NCBI RefSeq assembly: GCF_003721515.1
Contig: NZ_RJJD01000021.1
Location: 248,001 to 312,000, forward strand
Length of the DNA stretch: 64,000 bases
Reading direction: 5' to 3'
Source of the DNA: Rufibacter latericius
GTDB taxonomy: Bacteria; Bacteroidota; Bacteroidia; Cytophagales; Hymenobacteraceae
The notes under the pieces are model-generated. The model did no database searches and was not told the origin of the DNA. It worked only from the letters and a program-made list of their open reading frames with translations. Positions 9,619 through 19,013 of this stretch are shown here, piece by piece. The first letter of the stretch is position 1. Each line of letters opens with the position of its first letter. The position numbers and the translations under genes are program-made.

Positions 9619-10275
9619 TTATTGCATGCCGTAGATGTGCTCAAAACCTTTGACCATGTACTCTTTCACATCCAGGTTTTTCAGGATACCTTCCCGGATG
9701 TCGTACACCAGGCCATGCAGTTGCGGCGGCTCATCGGTTTTCAAAGCGTTCTGGATAATGGAAGTTTTTGAGAGGTTGATCACCTGCTCAATCACGTTCA
9801 ACTCCACTAACCGGCGGAAACGCTGCTCATCATCTGTGATGGACGTGAACTCGTCTTCATGGATGCGAATCACGTCTTTAATGTTGGTGAGCCAGTTGTC
9901 AATCAAGCCAAACTGCTTGTCGCTCATAGCAGCAGCCACACCACCACAACCGTAATGGCCTACTACCATCACGTGTTTCACTTTCAATACCTCCACCGCG
10001 TATTGCAGCACAGACAAAAGGTTGATGTCTGTATGCACCACCATGTTGGCGATGTTGCGGTGCACGAACATTTCTCCCGGACCGGTACCAGAAATCTGGC
10101 TGGCCGGCACCCGGCTATCAGAACATCCAATGAACAGGTATTTGGGGGCCTGGCCTTTGGCTGAACGTGCAAAGAACTCTGGATCTTCCTGGTTCTTTTT
10201 CTCTACCCATTCGCGGTTTCCGGTTAAAATCCGCTCCATGTCTGGGTGCAAGGGATCATTATTTATAGCATTCAT
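9619..10275 (-). CDS. Beta-class carbonic anhydrase
   Basis: 218 residues from the ATG at 10275 (MNAINNDPLHPDMERIL). The frame opens eight codons earlier, at 10299, but that start would lie inside the upstream transporter gene. The zinc-ligand motifs of the beta class are present: CSDSRVPAS and HYGCGG. The enzyme interconverts CO2 and bicarbonate in the cytoplasm. Only 10 bases separate it from the SulP transporter stop, so the two are co-transcribed. Together they suggest bicarbonate uptake and conversion for carboxylation reactions or pH balance, an inference from this recurrent pairing. Confidence 0.93.
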   Translation of the reverse strand: MNAINNDPLHPDMERILTGNREWVEKKNQEDPEFFARSAKGQAPKYLFIGCSDSRVPASQISGTGPGEMFVHRNIANMVVHTDINLLSVLQYAVEVLKVKHVMVVGHYGCGGVAAAMSDKQFGLIDNWLTNIKDVIRIHEDEFTSITDDEQRFRRLVELNVIEQVINLSKTSIIQNALKTDEPPQLHGLVYDIREGILKNLDVKEYMVKGFEHIYGMQ

Positions 10276-10285
10276 ATAAATTAAA

Positions 10286-11848
10286 TTAGTGCATTCCAAT
10301 TGTTTTAACAGATGGTATGTCCCGAAGGGTTAACCGAATATCTTTTTCGTGCGCCACGGTTCTGAAATTCTGGATGGCTTCCAGCACATCATAGTCAATG
10401 TACGTTGACTGAGAACCATCAATGATTACCTCGCTATTCTCAGGCAGATGGTCTAAGGTAAGGGCTACACTGGCTTTGTTCAGGAAAGAAACGTTCTCGC
10501 TCAGTTTGATATGGATTTTCTCCTGTCCTTCGTGGTTTTCGCGCTTGAAGAAGTAAGGCGATTTATAGTTGGCTTTCAGGATGTAGAATACTCCAACCAC
10601 CAAACCAATAGAAATACCTTTCAGAAGGTCGGTGAACAGGATAGCCACAATGGTGATGATGAACGGCAGGAACTGGTCCATACCCAATCTCCACTGCGTT
10701 TTGTAAAGCACCGGCTTGGTGAGCTTGAACCCTACCATCAAAAGAACGGCGGCCAGAGCAGCAAGAGGAACCAGCCCTAACACGTTGGTCAGGAACAGGA
10801 TACTGAGCAACAGGAACACCCCGTGGAAGAAGCTGGATAGTTTAGATTCACCACCGGCGTTCACGTTGGCCGAGCTGCGGACTATCACCGCGGTAAGCGG
10901 AATACCACCAATTAAACCACTCATTACGTTACCAATACCCTGGGCTTTTAACTCACGGTTTGTAGGCGTACGGCGCTTGTGCGGGTCTAGTTTATCTACG
11001 GCTTCCACGCTTAGCAAACTCTCCAAGCTAGCCACAATGGCAAGGGTGATACCAATAACCCAAACCTGCGAATTGGTGATGGCTGCCCAATCTGGGAAAC
11101 GCAACTCGTTCAGCAGAGAGGCTGGGCCGGAGATTTCGGGTAAGTTCACCAGGTGCGAATCGGCGATGGCCAAGGCCGGGGAAGAACTCTGGAACAACAG
11201 GTTCAAGCCAATGGCCACGATTACCGCGATAAGGGCTCCAGGAACCAGCTTCAGAATGGAATTACGCTGGATAAACGAACGCTCCCACAGAATCAGGATA
11301 GCCAGTGAGACAACCCCCACAATCAAAGAACCAACCTGTAATTTATTACTGAACGCGTATCCAATCTCCGTAAAAGTATTTCGTCCATCTGACTGAAGGA
11401 AGTTCAGGTCACCCAGGAAATCCTCATCGGCCCCCAGGAAGTGCGGGATCTGCTTCAGAATCAAGATAAGACCGATGGCGGCCAACATCCCTTTGATTAC
11501 CGACGAGGGGAAGTACAAGCCAATAATACCGGCTTTCAGGAAACCCAGGATGATCTGGAAAACCCCGCAGAGCACCACGGCCAGCAAAAAGACTTCAAAA
11601 CTGCCCAAGGTCTGAATCCCGTTGATGACAATCACCGTTAAACCGGCGGCCGGGCCGCTCACGCTCAACTGCGAACCACTCGCCCACGACACCACCAAAC
11701 CACCAATTACCCCGGCGATCAAACCTGCGAATAGAGGTGCGCCGGAGGCAAGGGAAATCCCGAGGCAAAGCGGCAATGCCACCAGAAAAACCACCAACCC
11801 TGCAGACAAATCCTTGCCCACAGTACTAAACAAACCCCTTTCTTTCAT
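10286..11848 (-). CDS. SulP family anion transporter (bicarbonate-type)
   Basis: 520 residues. A long membrane domain begins DLSAGLVVFLVALPLCLGIS and contains QLSVSGPAAGLTV, typical of SulP/SLC26 proteins. About 12-14 membrane spans are followed by a C-terminal STAS-like domain (about 435-520, SEVIIDGSQSTYIDYDVLEA). SulP proteins carry sulfate, bicarbonate, chloride or dicarboxylates. The co-transcribed carbonic anhydrase directly downstream favours bicarbonate, but the substrate is not proven by sequence. First gene of a two-gene operon. Confidence 0.92.
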   Translation of the reverse strand: MKERGLFSTVGKDLSAGLVVFLVALPLCLGISLASGAPLFAGLIAGVIGGLVVSWASGSQLSVSGPAAGLTVIVINGIQTLGSFEVFLLAVVLCGVFQIILGFLKAGIIGLYFPSSVIKGMLAAIGLILILKQIPHFLGADEDFLGDLNFLQSDGRNTFTEIGYAFSNKLQVGSLIVGVVSLAILILWERSFIQRNSILKLVPGALIAVIVAIGLNLLFQSSSPALAIADSHLVNLPEISGPASLLNELRFPDWAAITNSQVWVIGITLAIVASLESLLSVEAVDKLDPHKRRTPTNRELKAQGIGNVMSGLIGGIPLTAVIVRSSANVNAGGESKLSSFFHGVFLLLSILFLTNVLGLVPLAALAAVLLMVGFKLTKPVLYKTQWRLGMDQFLPFIITIVAILFTDLLKGISIGLVVGVFYILKANYKSPYFFKRENHEGQEKIHIKLSENVSFLNKASVALTLDHLPENSEVIIDGSQSTYIDYDVLEAIQNFRTVAHEKDIRLTLRDIPSVKTIGMH

Positions 11849-12283
11849 ACGCTGTTACTTTTGCAGTTCATTGCCAATCTGGCAACGGTTTTACTTTGTT
11901 ATTGATTTCTATTCTACAAAAGTCACAAGAGGGTATTAAGGTGGAATTAAAACCAGATTAAAATTCGATTAAAATCAAAATTCGTTTTTAAAGAAACTGC
12001 TTTAGAATCGAGGACGCCTTAAAGGTGTTTTCTCAAAATCGAGTGCAAAACAAAGAATCAAAGGCAGATCACTTTTGGGTAATGATGAAACAAAAACGGA
12101 TAATGGATTGGAAATGGGGCGTTCCGTTTTGGAAGGAACACCTTATATAAACCCTTCAACTAATTCCCACACCCATTTATCTTTCAACGTATTCGCAAGC
12201 TTTTAAACCGTTTTTCTAAAATCGGCTTTAAAACAAAGGTAGCGTGGCGATGCCTGTTCAAGAAAGTAAAAAGGATCAGAAGA
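11849..12283. other. Intergenic region upstream of sulP
   Basis: 435 bases between the sulP start and the histidine kinase stop. It holds a repeat-family copy at 12208-12234 and AT-rich DNA that must contain the sulP promoter. No gene is seen. Confidence 0.4.
12208..12234. repeat. Dispersed intergenic palindrome, copy 3
   Basis: CCGTTTTTCTAAAATCGG is followed by CTTTAAAAC: the centre and right arm of the family. Confidence 0.5.
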
Positions 12284-13669
12284 TCAGATCTTATACACTT
12301 CGTAGAGTTTGGGAAGCGTAATGGTGACCTCGGTGCCTTGGTTTAGTTGCGAGTGAACCGCAATGGAACCCCGGTGTAGTTTGATGATCTTCTCGGCAAG
12401 GGGCAACCCAATGCCGTGGCCAGAGATATCGCGCACGCTCTCGGCCCTGAAAAACGGAACGAACACCTTGCGCACGTCTTCTTCGGCCATGCCGATGCCC
12501 TGGTCACTTACCCGTAAGTTTAAGGCTCTGGGCTGCACTTCAATGGAAGCGGTGATGGAAGGATTGCTGCCCGAGAACTTGGCGGCGTTTTCCAGTACGT
12601 TAACCGTGGCAATGAGCAAAAGGGCCTCGTTTCCTTTGATCATCAATTCGTTTTCATCTTCGGGCATGTTCGCGAAGGCCACTTCCACTTTCATATGCGG
12701 CTGCCGTTTGCGGGCCTCGGCACAGGCCTGCCACACCAGTTCATCCATCCGGAGGTCTGCCATCTGCACTTTGGAGGAATCTGTACTAGCCTGCACCATC
12801 TGTAGCAGTCCGTTGGAGAGCTGGGCCAATAAGTGCGCGTCTTCTAAAATAGATTTGAGCACCCGCTCGTATTCCTCGGGCTGGCGTTTGTTCATGAGGG
12901 CCACCTGCAACTCACCTATCATGGCGGTGAGCGGGGTACGCAGCTCATGCGAGGCGTTTGACACAAACGTTCGCTGGACCTCAAAGGCCCGTTCCAGGCG
13001 GTCTAAAAGGTTGTTGAAGGTCTTGGCAAGTTGGGCAACTTCATCCTCGCCTTCGGCTTGGCTTAAGCGGTGGTGCAGATCTGATGCCTTGATTTTCTCT
13101 ACCTCTGACACCACCTTCAGAAAAGGCCGAAGTGCGGCCCGTGAGAAGGCCATTCCGCACAGCACCACCGTAGCCAGGGCCATCACAAATCCTGTCAATA
13201 GCAGCGTGCGCAGGTGCTGCAGCTTGTTCAGGTTGTATAAGTCTATGGACGAGGCCAAAACGTAATTGTACTGCCCTCGGTGCAGATACCGAATACCCAC
13301 TACCTGTCGGTCACCCTGATCCAGGCGTACTTCCCCTTGCTGGTTCAACTGCTGCAAAACGTGGAGCGGCACGTTCATGGTATCTTCCCCCTCGCTGAAA
13401 ATTAGCTGGTGGTCCTGATTATACACTTTCACTACCTCGCGGGGAAGCATCTGGAAATAAAGCCGCTGGTCCAGGGCGTGCTGTTGCTGACTGACGGTGT
13501 CAGCGTCTAAGACGTAGTGGGCAGTGGCGTAGGCGCGGTTGAGAATACGGCCGTAGAAATCGTTTTTGCGGTACAGCGCGCTGAAGTAGTACACAGACAC
13601 CGAGAACAACAGCAAGATGCCGGTGAAAATGGCGGTGAACTGAAGCGTGAGTTTGGTTTTTATTTTCAT
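12284..13669 (-). CDS. HAMP-containing sensor histidine kinase
   Basis: 461 residues. Two membrane spans (about 10-32 and 155-175) enclose a periplasmic sensor of about 120 residues. A HAMP linker (about 178-230) follows, then the HisKA domain with phospho-acceptor H241 in SNASHELRTPLTAM, and an HATPase with N box (ATVNVLENAAKF), DQGIGMAEED and GHGIGLPLAEKI. It overlaps its response regulator by four bases (regulator stop, kinase start). The arrangement resembles CusS/ArlS-type kinases, but the sensor gives no clue to the signal and no target operon lies next to it. Confidence 0.93.
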   Translation of the reverse strand: MKIKTKLTLQFTAIFTGILLLFSVSVYYFSALYRKNDFYGRILNRAYATAHYVLDADTVSQQQHALDQRLYFQMLPREVVKVYNQDHQLIFSEGEDTMNVPLHVLQQLNQQGEVRLDQGDRQVVGIRYLHRGQYNYVLASSIDLYNLNKLQHLRTLLLTGFVMALATVVLCGMAFSRAALRPFLKVVSEVEKIKASDLHHRLSQAEGEDEVAQLAKTFNNLLDRLERAFEVQRTFVSNASHELRTPLTAMIGELQVALMNKRQPEEYERVLKSILEDAHLLAQLSNGLLQMVQASTDSSKVQMADLRMDELVWQACAEARKRQPHMKVEVAFANMPEDENELMIKGNEALLLIATVNVLENAAKFSGSNPSITASIEVQPRALNLRVSDQGIGMAEEDVRKVFVPFFRAESVRDISGHGIGLPLAEKIIKLHRGSIAVHSQLNQGTEVTITLPKLYEVYKI

Positions 13670-14349
13670 TTCTCTTCCATCTCCTTCATCACGTACCCCA
13701 TGCCTACCAGCGTATGAATCAGTTTGGGGGTAAAGTCTTTGTCTATCTTTTTGCGCAGGAAGTTGATGTACACGTCAATCACGTTACTGCCGGTATCAAA
13801 GGAAGTTTCCCAGACCTGCTCAATGATGTCTACCCGCGAGACCACCCGTTCTTTGTTGCGCAGCAGGTACTGAAGCAAGGCGAACTCCCGGGCCGTTAAC
13901 GAGATGGGTGTGCCCTTACGGAAGACGGTTTTCTTCTGCACATCCATTTCAAGGTCGGCAATTTTCAGCACCTCGGTGCCCACGCTTTCCTGGGCTCTCC
14001 GGGTCAAAGCCCTGATACGCGCCAGCAGTTCCTGAAACTCGAAGGGCTTCACCAGGTAATCATCGGCGCCGGAGTCCAGGCCCAGGATTTTGTCATCAGT
14101 GCTGCCCAGGGCCGTCAGCATGAGAATGGGCACCGTCAAACTTTGCTGCCGAATGAGCTTGCATACCTCCACCCCATTCATTCTAGGTAGGATGACGTCC
14201 AGAATCACCAGCGCGTACTCGTTTTCGGTAGCGAGCTTGGCACCATAGAAACCGTCATACGCCTGCTCCACCTCATACATCTGCTCCTCTAATCCTTTCT
14301 TGATGAAAGCACTTACTTTGGGTTCGTCTTCAATGAGCAGGATTTTCAT
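13666..14349 (-). CDS. OmpR-family response regulator
   Basis: 227 residues. The receiver domain has acidic residues at the N-terminus (IEDEP), phospho-acceptor D51 (LVILDVILPRMNG), the conserved Thr in MLTA and Lys in VKPFEF. A winged-helix Trans_reg_C domain follows (about 130-225, SLTAREFALLQYLLRNKERVVSR). It is the partner of the overlapping histidine kinase and a DNA-binding transcription factor of unknown regulon. Confidence 0.94.
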   Translation of the reverse strand: MKILLIEDEPKVSAFIKKGLEEQMYEVEQAYDGFYGAKLATENEYALVILDVILPRMNGVEVCKLIRQQSLTVPILMLTALGSTDDKILGLDSGADDYLVKPFEFQELLARIRALTRRAQESVGTEVLKIADLEMDVQKKTVFRKGTPISLTAREFALLQYLLRNKERVVSRVDIIEQVWETSFDTGSNVIDVYINFLRKKIDKDFTPKLIHTLVGMGYVMKEMEEK

Positions 14350-14508
14350 AGGTCAGGTAACGGATGGTTGGGCTTGACAAAGGTAAACAATCAAGGCATA
14401 TGGAAGGGAAGTCAGATCTTCCACCTAACAGAAGATCGGAATTATCTCAGGTTCAGAGTTTGTTGTAAATGCCTTATTTCCCGTTGGTGGGTTTTCTGCT
14501 TTAAGGGT

Positions 14509-14537
14509 ATTTTGACAAAACCGGGTTAAAAACGGAG
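14509..14537. repeat. Dispersed intergenic palindrome, copy 4
   Basis: CTTTAAGGGTATTTTGACAA is followed by AACCGGGTTAAAAACGG: both arms and the TTTTGACAAAA centre are present. It lies right after the end of the polyamine-type operon. Confidence 0.5.
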
Positions 14538-14542
14538 TCAAT

Positions 14543-15643
14543 TCAGACGGAATGCGTGATCAAATGGGCTTTCCTTGGGGAAGAGGTTTTCCAGATGAAG
14601 CCGTCCAGAATATAATGCGTCATCTGCGGAAGCGCCAGCAAAGGAACCACCAAGGAAAGCAGCAGTTGATCGTTTACCGCCGATAATCCCTGAAAGGAGG
14701 CGAATACCTGCGGATGCTCCCGCCAAACCAAGGCATCCCAAAGTCCTTCCTCCACATAGGCCAGCACTATTAACAGACCAACAAAGAAAACCACTCCTGC
14801 CAGGCCCAGGGAGAGTCTTTGCCGCCAGGTAAGTGGCGCGTGGTTTCCGGGCGTGTTTTGAGGCTTCTTTCTGGAAATCCAGACCAAAGCCAGATAAGGA
14901 ATACCATGGGAAACCACGTTGAAAGTAGTAAAGATCAGGTCGCCGTTATAATGAACGATGCCAATGTACCAGACCAGGAAGGTTCCGGTAATGACCAGGT
15001 TCCTGGGCAGGTTCCAACGTTTGGTTTGCCAGAAAACCCAGGCTTCCTTCAGCAGGTAGCCTGCAAAAAGGCTGACGTTCAGAAAAGCAATCCAGGGGGT
15101 TACCTGAGGTAAATTTAGGGTTAGGAAATCATCTTCTATAAACCAGTTGAAATTACGGTTTCCTTCCAGGTGCCAGTACAGTAGCGGCAGCAAAGTGGCG
15201 GCATACACGCAGAATGTATCCAGTTGATGCTCCCAAGTAGGTCGCTGCTCCTTGCGGGAATACAATCGCATGAAGCCGTATTGCTGCCGCACGAAATGAT
15301 ATACCGCCAGGTAGGCCAACACGCGCCAGAAAATTCCATCGCCCAGGGAATACAGGAATATTCCGGCTAGCCATGCCCCAACCGGAGTCCAAAGCAGCAG
15401 TCTGCCTTTTTGTTTTAGGGCTTCTTTTTCAAAATAGGTTCTAAAAAGGGTGCTGTACACGTGGCCCACGTCAATCAGGAGAATCAACAGGACCCAGGCG
15501 GGTACTGGCAGGCTTTTCACGTGTTGCAGAAAGAAATCTGGGAAAAGCAGGATGGCCAGCAGACACAAAAAAGGCGGCGACAGGATAAACAGAATGTCTA
15601 CCCAAGCTGAGTGGAGCCATGGCTGTTTTTGGCGCATTTTCAC
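14543..15643 (-). CDS. Ten-helix integral membrane protein, unknown function
   Basis: 366 residues with about ten hydrophobic spans. Polar motifs inside or next to spans stand out: LIDVGHVYSTLFRTYF, YHFVRQQYGFMRLYSR, NVVSHGIPYLALVW and MTHYILDGFIWK. Several conserved-looking His residues near the membrane suggest a metal- or haem-dependent membrane enzyme, but I do not recognise a named family. The GTG at 15643 directly abuts the stop of the oxidase gene; an ATG two codons later (15637) is equally possible. It is the last gene of an operon with a flavin amine oxidase and a spermidine-synthase-like enzyme, so a role in the same envelope or polyamine-type chemistry is inferred. Confidence 0.7.
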   Translation of the reverse strand: MKMRQKQPWLHSAWVDILFILSPPFLCLLAILLFPDFFLQHVKSLPVPAWVLLILLIDVGHVYSTLFRTYFEKEALKQKGRLLLWTPVGAWLAGIFLYSLGDGIFWRVLAYLAVYHFVRQQYGFMRLYSRKEQRPTWEHQLDTFCVYAATLLPLLYWHLEGNRNFNWFIEDDFLTLNLPQVTPWIAFLNVSLFAGYLLKEAWVFWQTKRWNLPRNLVITGTFLVWYIGIVHYNGDLIFTTFNVVSHGIPYLALVWISRKKPQNTPGNHAPLTWRQRLSLGLAGVVFFVGLLIVLAYVEEGLWDALVWREHPQVFASFQGLSAVNDQLLLSLVVPLLALPQMTHYILDGFIWKTSSPRKAHLITHSV

Positions 15644-17266
15644 TTAAGTAGTTAGAATCTGTTGGGCCGCTTTGATGCCCTGGTAGAACGCCTCCTCAAA
15701 AATGGAAATCCCGCTTAGGTCTGAATGGGCGAAGTAAATTTTATCCTCAATGGATCGGGCGGCATTTTGGCGATCGGGTCCCCAGATAAACCCCGGAGTG
15801 GGTTTGATCATGCCGTGGCCCCAAACCCAGACATCCAACTGCTCCACTTCCTTCCGGATAGAAGGGTGCGCTTTCTCCAGTTCCTGCAACACTATTTCGG
15901 CCCATTCTTCCTGTTTTCTGGTGAATACCCATTGCCGGGAGGCTGGCGTAGTATCTGGAATGGGATAATAAAAGGTAATCACCTGTTTTTCTAGGAAGCC
16001 TGTCAAACTCTGCTGCTGGGCATTCACATACCCCAGAGATCGGCTGCCATAGATAACATTGTCCCAGCTTACAGGGGATCCTTTACCTGCCGGAATTTGC
16101 TTTAACGTAAGGTTTGCCACCGCCCAAGGGGCATAGGTGAAATTTCTACTGTTTACCTGTTTGGGTGCGGGTATTTTGGCCAGAAGCCTTTCCGCTACAA
16201 ACTGAGGAGTTGCGACTACGCATTTCCGCGCCATTAGCCGGGTAGCCGAATTGGTGGCTAATTCAAGGTAATCAATAATGACTTTATCATCTGCCAATTT
16301 AAGGTTATACACCAAAGAACCTGTCCTTAGATCGGGGCCTGCTTGTTCGCGCAGGCGCTCGGCCAGCCAATGGTTTCCTTGGGGCCAGGTGAGTACCCGA
16401 TGGGAATCTGAATTGGCAGCTTGGGACCGGCGGGCGGCAAAATAATGGATGGCTGCCCAGGCGGAAGTCTGTTCCAGGGTTCCGCCAAAATCATCCAGGC
16501 AGCAATATTCCACGTACCAGCGCAGATAAGGAGAAGTCAATTGTTGCTTTTGCAGCCACTCTTGCATGGTAATCTGGTCAAGGTCCCGAAACCGGGCCTC
16601 TACCGAGGAATTCTCCAGCGGGATGTCAAAGGCAAAGCGCCCATCTTCTCCCTTAGCCTGCTTCATTTCCTCCATCAGCAACAGGAACCGGTCAATCTGC
16701 TGAAGGTCTTGTAGAGGAACGCTCCAGTTAGGGACCAATCCTTCCTGCCAGTAACCGTTGATGAAAAGGCGTTCTTCCGGATCGAAACAAAGGTGATATT
16801 CATTGTACAGGGGAAGTCCCGCGGCATCGTAGCCGGTAATCACCTTCGCCTCCTCTAGAAAATCCAGCAGGTGGGTGTTGGTATTATTGGGCAGAGGAAG
16901 GTAATGCGCTCCCCATGGAAAAGCCGAATGCGCGTTCTTCCCCGACTGGCTATTGCCGCCGGTTCGGTCTTCCAGTTCCAGAAGGCAAACTCTGGCAGGG
17001 GAGTTCTTTTGCAACCATCGAGCTGCCGACAACCCTGAAACTCCACCCCCTATGACCACTATGTCTACCTCCTCCGTTTTGGTGGGCACCGTCTTTATAC
17101 CGGTTCTCAGTAAATGACCTGCTTTAAAGGATGGGCCAAACAACCGGCCTGCTGCCGGCTTCTTTTCATCTGGACCACAACCCGGCAAGCCTGTTCCCGC
17201 CAAGGCCAAACCGCCCAAAGCGAGGGCACTCTGCTTCAGGAACCGTCTTCTCTCCTCACGCTCCAT
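15644..17266 (-). CDS. Tat-exported FAD-dependent amine oxidase-like protein
   Basis: 540 residues. The N-terminus is a Tat signal (ERRRFLKQSALALGGLALAG) followed by a lipobox-like LPGC, so the protein is exported folded with FAD bound and probably lipid-anchored. The dinucleotide-binding motif VIGGGVSGLSAARWL and the glutamate-ended second strand (CLLELEDRTGGN) mark the NAD(P)-binding Rossmann/flavin amine oxidase group. The C-terminus has ISIFEEAFYQGIKAAQQI, the usual FAD-capping helix. Its ATG follows the aminopropyltransferase stop with no gap. Neighbours suggest a polyamine or modified-amine substrate in the periplasm, but this is inference. Confidence 0.8.
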   Translation of the reverse strand: MEREERRRFLKQSALALGGLALAGTGLPGCGPDEKKPAAGRLFGPSFKAGHLLRTGIKTVPTKTEEVDIVVIGGGVSGLSAARWLQKNSPARVCLLELEDRTGGNSQSGKNAHSAFPWGAHYLPLPNNTNTHLLDFLEEAKVITGYDAAGLPLYNEYHLCFDPEERLFINGYWQEGLVPNWSVPLQDLQQIDRFLLLMEEMKQAKGEDGRFAFDIPLENSSVEARFRDLDQITMQEWLQKQQLTSPYLRWYVEYCCLDDFGGTLEQTSAWAAIHYFAARRSQAANSDSHRVLTWPQGNHWLAERLREQAGPDLRTGSLVYNLKLADDKVIIDYLELATNSATRLMARKCVVATPQFVAERLLAKIPAPKQVNSRNFTYAPWAVANLTLKQIPAGKGSPVSWDNVIYGSRSLGYVNAQQQSLTGFLEKQVITFYYPIPDTTPASRQWVFTRKQEEWAEIVLQELEKAHPSIRKEVEQLDVWVWGHGMIKPTPGFIWGPDRQNAARSIEDKIYFAHSDLSGISIFEEAFYQGIKAAQQILTT

Positions 17267-18778
17267 TTAATTGATATAGTGTGCCCATTCGTCTTCGAAA
17301 TAGCGAACGAGGGCCTGGTTGTTTAACTTGTTGACCTCGGTTTGGCGGGCCGGCATATCCTTGGGAAAGATGCGCATTTGCTCAAACGTGGCTTTGTCCA
17401 GATACCGTAACTGGGGAAGGAATTGGCCGTTGACCTGCACTTGCTTATCGGGGGAGGCGAGCACAAAGCCCCAGTCCCCGAAGGAAGGCACGTGGGCGTG
17501 GTACGGGAGCGTGGCAAATCCACAACTGGTCAGGGTGTTTACCACGCACCAATACGCGTTGGGCGCCACAAAGGGAGAGGTAGCCTGAATAACCGCTGCG
17601 CCCCCGGGCGCAATAGCCTGCCGAAGGACTTTATAGAAGGTGTTGGAGTACAGCTTCCCGATGGCGTAGTTAGCTGGGTCTGGAAAATCAATCACCACGA
17701 AGTCAAACTGCTCTTTGCTGGTTTTCAGCCATTGGAAGGCATCGGTGTTGATGATTTGCACCTTTCTGGAAAGCAAAGCCTGCTGGTTCAGCTTTTTGAG
17801 GACTTCATGGCTGGCAAAAAGCTTCGTCACAGCCTTGTCCAGATCAACCAGCACTACCTTCTGGATGTTTGGATATCGGAGAATTTCCCGCACGGCCAAC
17901 CCGTCACCCCCGCCCAGCACCAGCACTTTTTTAGGGTTCGGCACCGAGTTAAGGCCCGGATGGACCAGCGCCTCGTGGTACCGGTATTCATCAGCGCTGC
18001 TGAACTGGAGGTTGCCGTTCAGAAAGAGCCGAAACTCCCGGTCGTTTTTGGTCAGGACGATTTTCTGATAAGGTGACTGCACCGAATAGATGATTTTATC
18101 GGCGTAGGAAAGGCTTTCGGTAAAGGCCAGAATGCGGTCACTCAAGACAAACCCCGCTACCAGCGATATAATAGCCGCGGCACAGGAAATCCGTAGAAAA
18201 TGAATCCATTTAACTTCTTTGCTGAAGTAGAAGCACAACCATAGGGCCACTCCGGCATTCAGCAAGCCAAAGAAAAAGGAGGTACGCAGTAAGCCCAAGT
18301 GCGGCACCAGAAGCAGGGGGAAAATCACCGAGGCCAGCAGTGCCCCAATGTAGTCAAAGGTGAACACTTTGGAGACCAGTTCCTTGAACTCAAAACGGTC
18401 CTCCAGAATGCGCATGATAAGCGGGATTTCCAGCCCCACCAAAATACCGGTGAGCGAAACCAGCATATAAAGCACGATCTGGAAGGAGGCCACCCTATCA
18501 AACAGCAGAGACAGGATGGTAGAACTGAACCCGCCTACCACCGCCACAAGCACTTCTACCTGAATAAACCAGGCAATGAGGTTCCGGTTGAAGTATCGGG
18601 AGAGATAACTCCCAATGCCCATGGAAAAGAGGTACACCCCTATGATAGTGGAGAACTGCGTGACAGAATCTCCTAGGAGATAACTGGCCAACGTACCCGC
18701 TACCAACTCATAAACCAACCCGCATGTTGCCACCACAAATACTGAGAAGAGCAGCAACACCTGTACGTTTATTCGCAT
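17267..18778 (-). CDS. Membrane-anchored polyamine aminopropyltransferase (spermidine synthase-like)
   Basis: 503 residues. The N-terminal half (about 1-210) has six or seven membrane spans. The C-terminal half is a SpeE-type Rossmann methyltransferase fold with VLVLGGGDGLAVREIL, an acidic strand end (VVLVDLDKAV) and the catalytic-loop motif DFPDPANYAIGKLYS. The classical enzyme moves an aminopropyl group from decarboxylated S-adenosylmethionine to putrescine. Membrane-fused versions next to DUF350 and DUF4178 genes recur in many bacteria and their acceptor is not known. The start is 12 bases after the DUF350 stop. No S-adenosylmethionine decarboxylase gene is in the window. Confidence 0.87.
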   Translation of the reverse strand: MRINVQVLLLFSVFVVATCGLVYELVAGTLASYLLGDSVTQFSTIIGVYLFSMGIGSYLSRYFNRNLIAWFIQVEVLVAVVGGFSSTILSLLFDRVASFQIVLYMLVSLTGILVGLEIPLIMRILEDRFEFKELVSKVFTFDYIGALLASVIFPLLLVPHLGLLRTSFFFGLLNAGVALWLCFYFSKEVKWIHFLRISCAAAIISLVAGFVLSDRILAFTESLSYADKIIYSVQSPYQKIVLTKNDREFRLFLNGNLQFSSADEYRYHEALVHPGLNSVPNPKKVLVLGGGDGLAVREILRYPNIQKVVLVDLDKAVTKLFASHEVLKKLNQQALLSRKVQIINTDAFQWLKTSKEQFDFVVIDFPDPANYAIGKLYSNTFYKVLRQAIAPGGAAVIQATSPFVAPNAYWCVVNTLTSCGFATLPYHAHVPSFGDWGFVLASPDKQVQVNGQFLPQLRYLDKATFEQMRIFPKDMPARQTEVNKLNNQALVRYFEDEWAHYIN

Positions 18779-18790
18779 GCAGCCTCCTTC

Positions 18791-19009
18791 TTACCCGTGA
18801 ACCGATGCCCCAATGATGATGGCAATGGCGATGATGAAGGCCGCAAATACGGTTGCCAACGCCATGTTCTGCTTTTCCAGAATCTCCTTCCAGAGGTTTT
18901 CAGGGGTTACTTTCTCCAGCAGCCAGAAAGTAAAAAACAAAACGGCGATTCCAATAAAGGAGTACAGCAGAGACGCGGTAACCAGTTTGTAGTTGATGAG
19001 TGATTCCAT
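18791..19009 (-). CDS. DUF350 membrane protein
   Basis: 72 residues from the ATG at 19009 (MESLINYKLVTASLLYSF). The frame is open further upstream, but that part is out of character and overlaps the small gene at 19014-19193. Two hydrophobic spans (about 10-30 and 48-70) flank an amphipathic linker EKVTPENLWKEILEKQ, with a short periplasm-like tail GASVHG. This is one DUF350 unit; E. coli YjfL carries two. DUF350 proteins recur next to spermidine-synthase-like and DUF4178 genes. Function unknown. Confidence 0.75.
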   Translation of the reverse strand: MESLINYKLVTASLLYSFIGIAVLFFTFWLLEKVTPENLWKEILEKQNMALATVFAAFIIAIAIIIGASVHG

Positions 19010-19013
19010 AGGT

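Noticed and set aside
17423-18076. 217-codon plus frame opposite the aminopropyltransferase
   Set aside because: Shadow of a gene with clear catalytic motifs on the minus strand.
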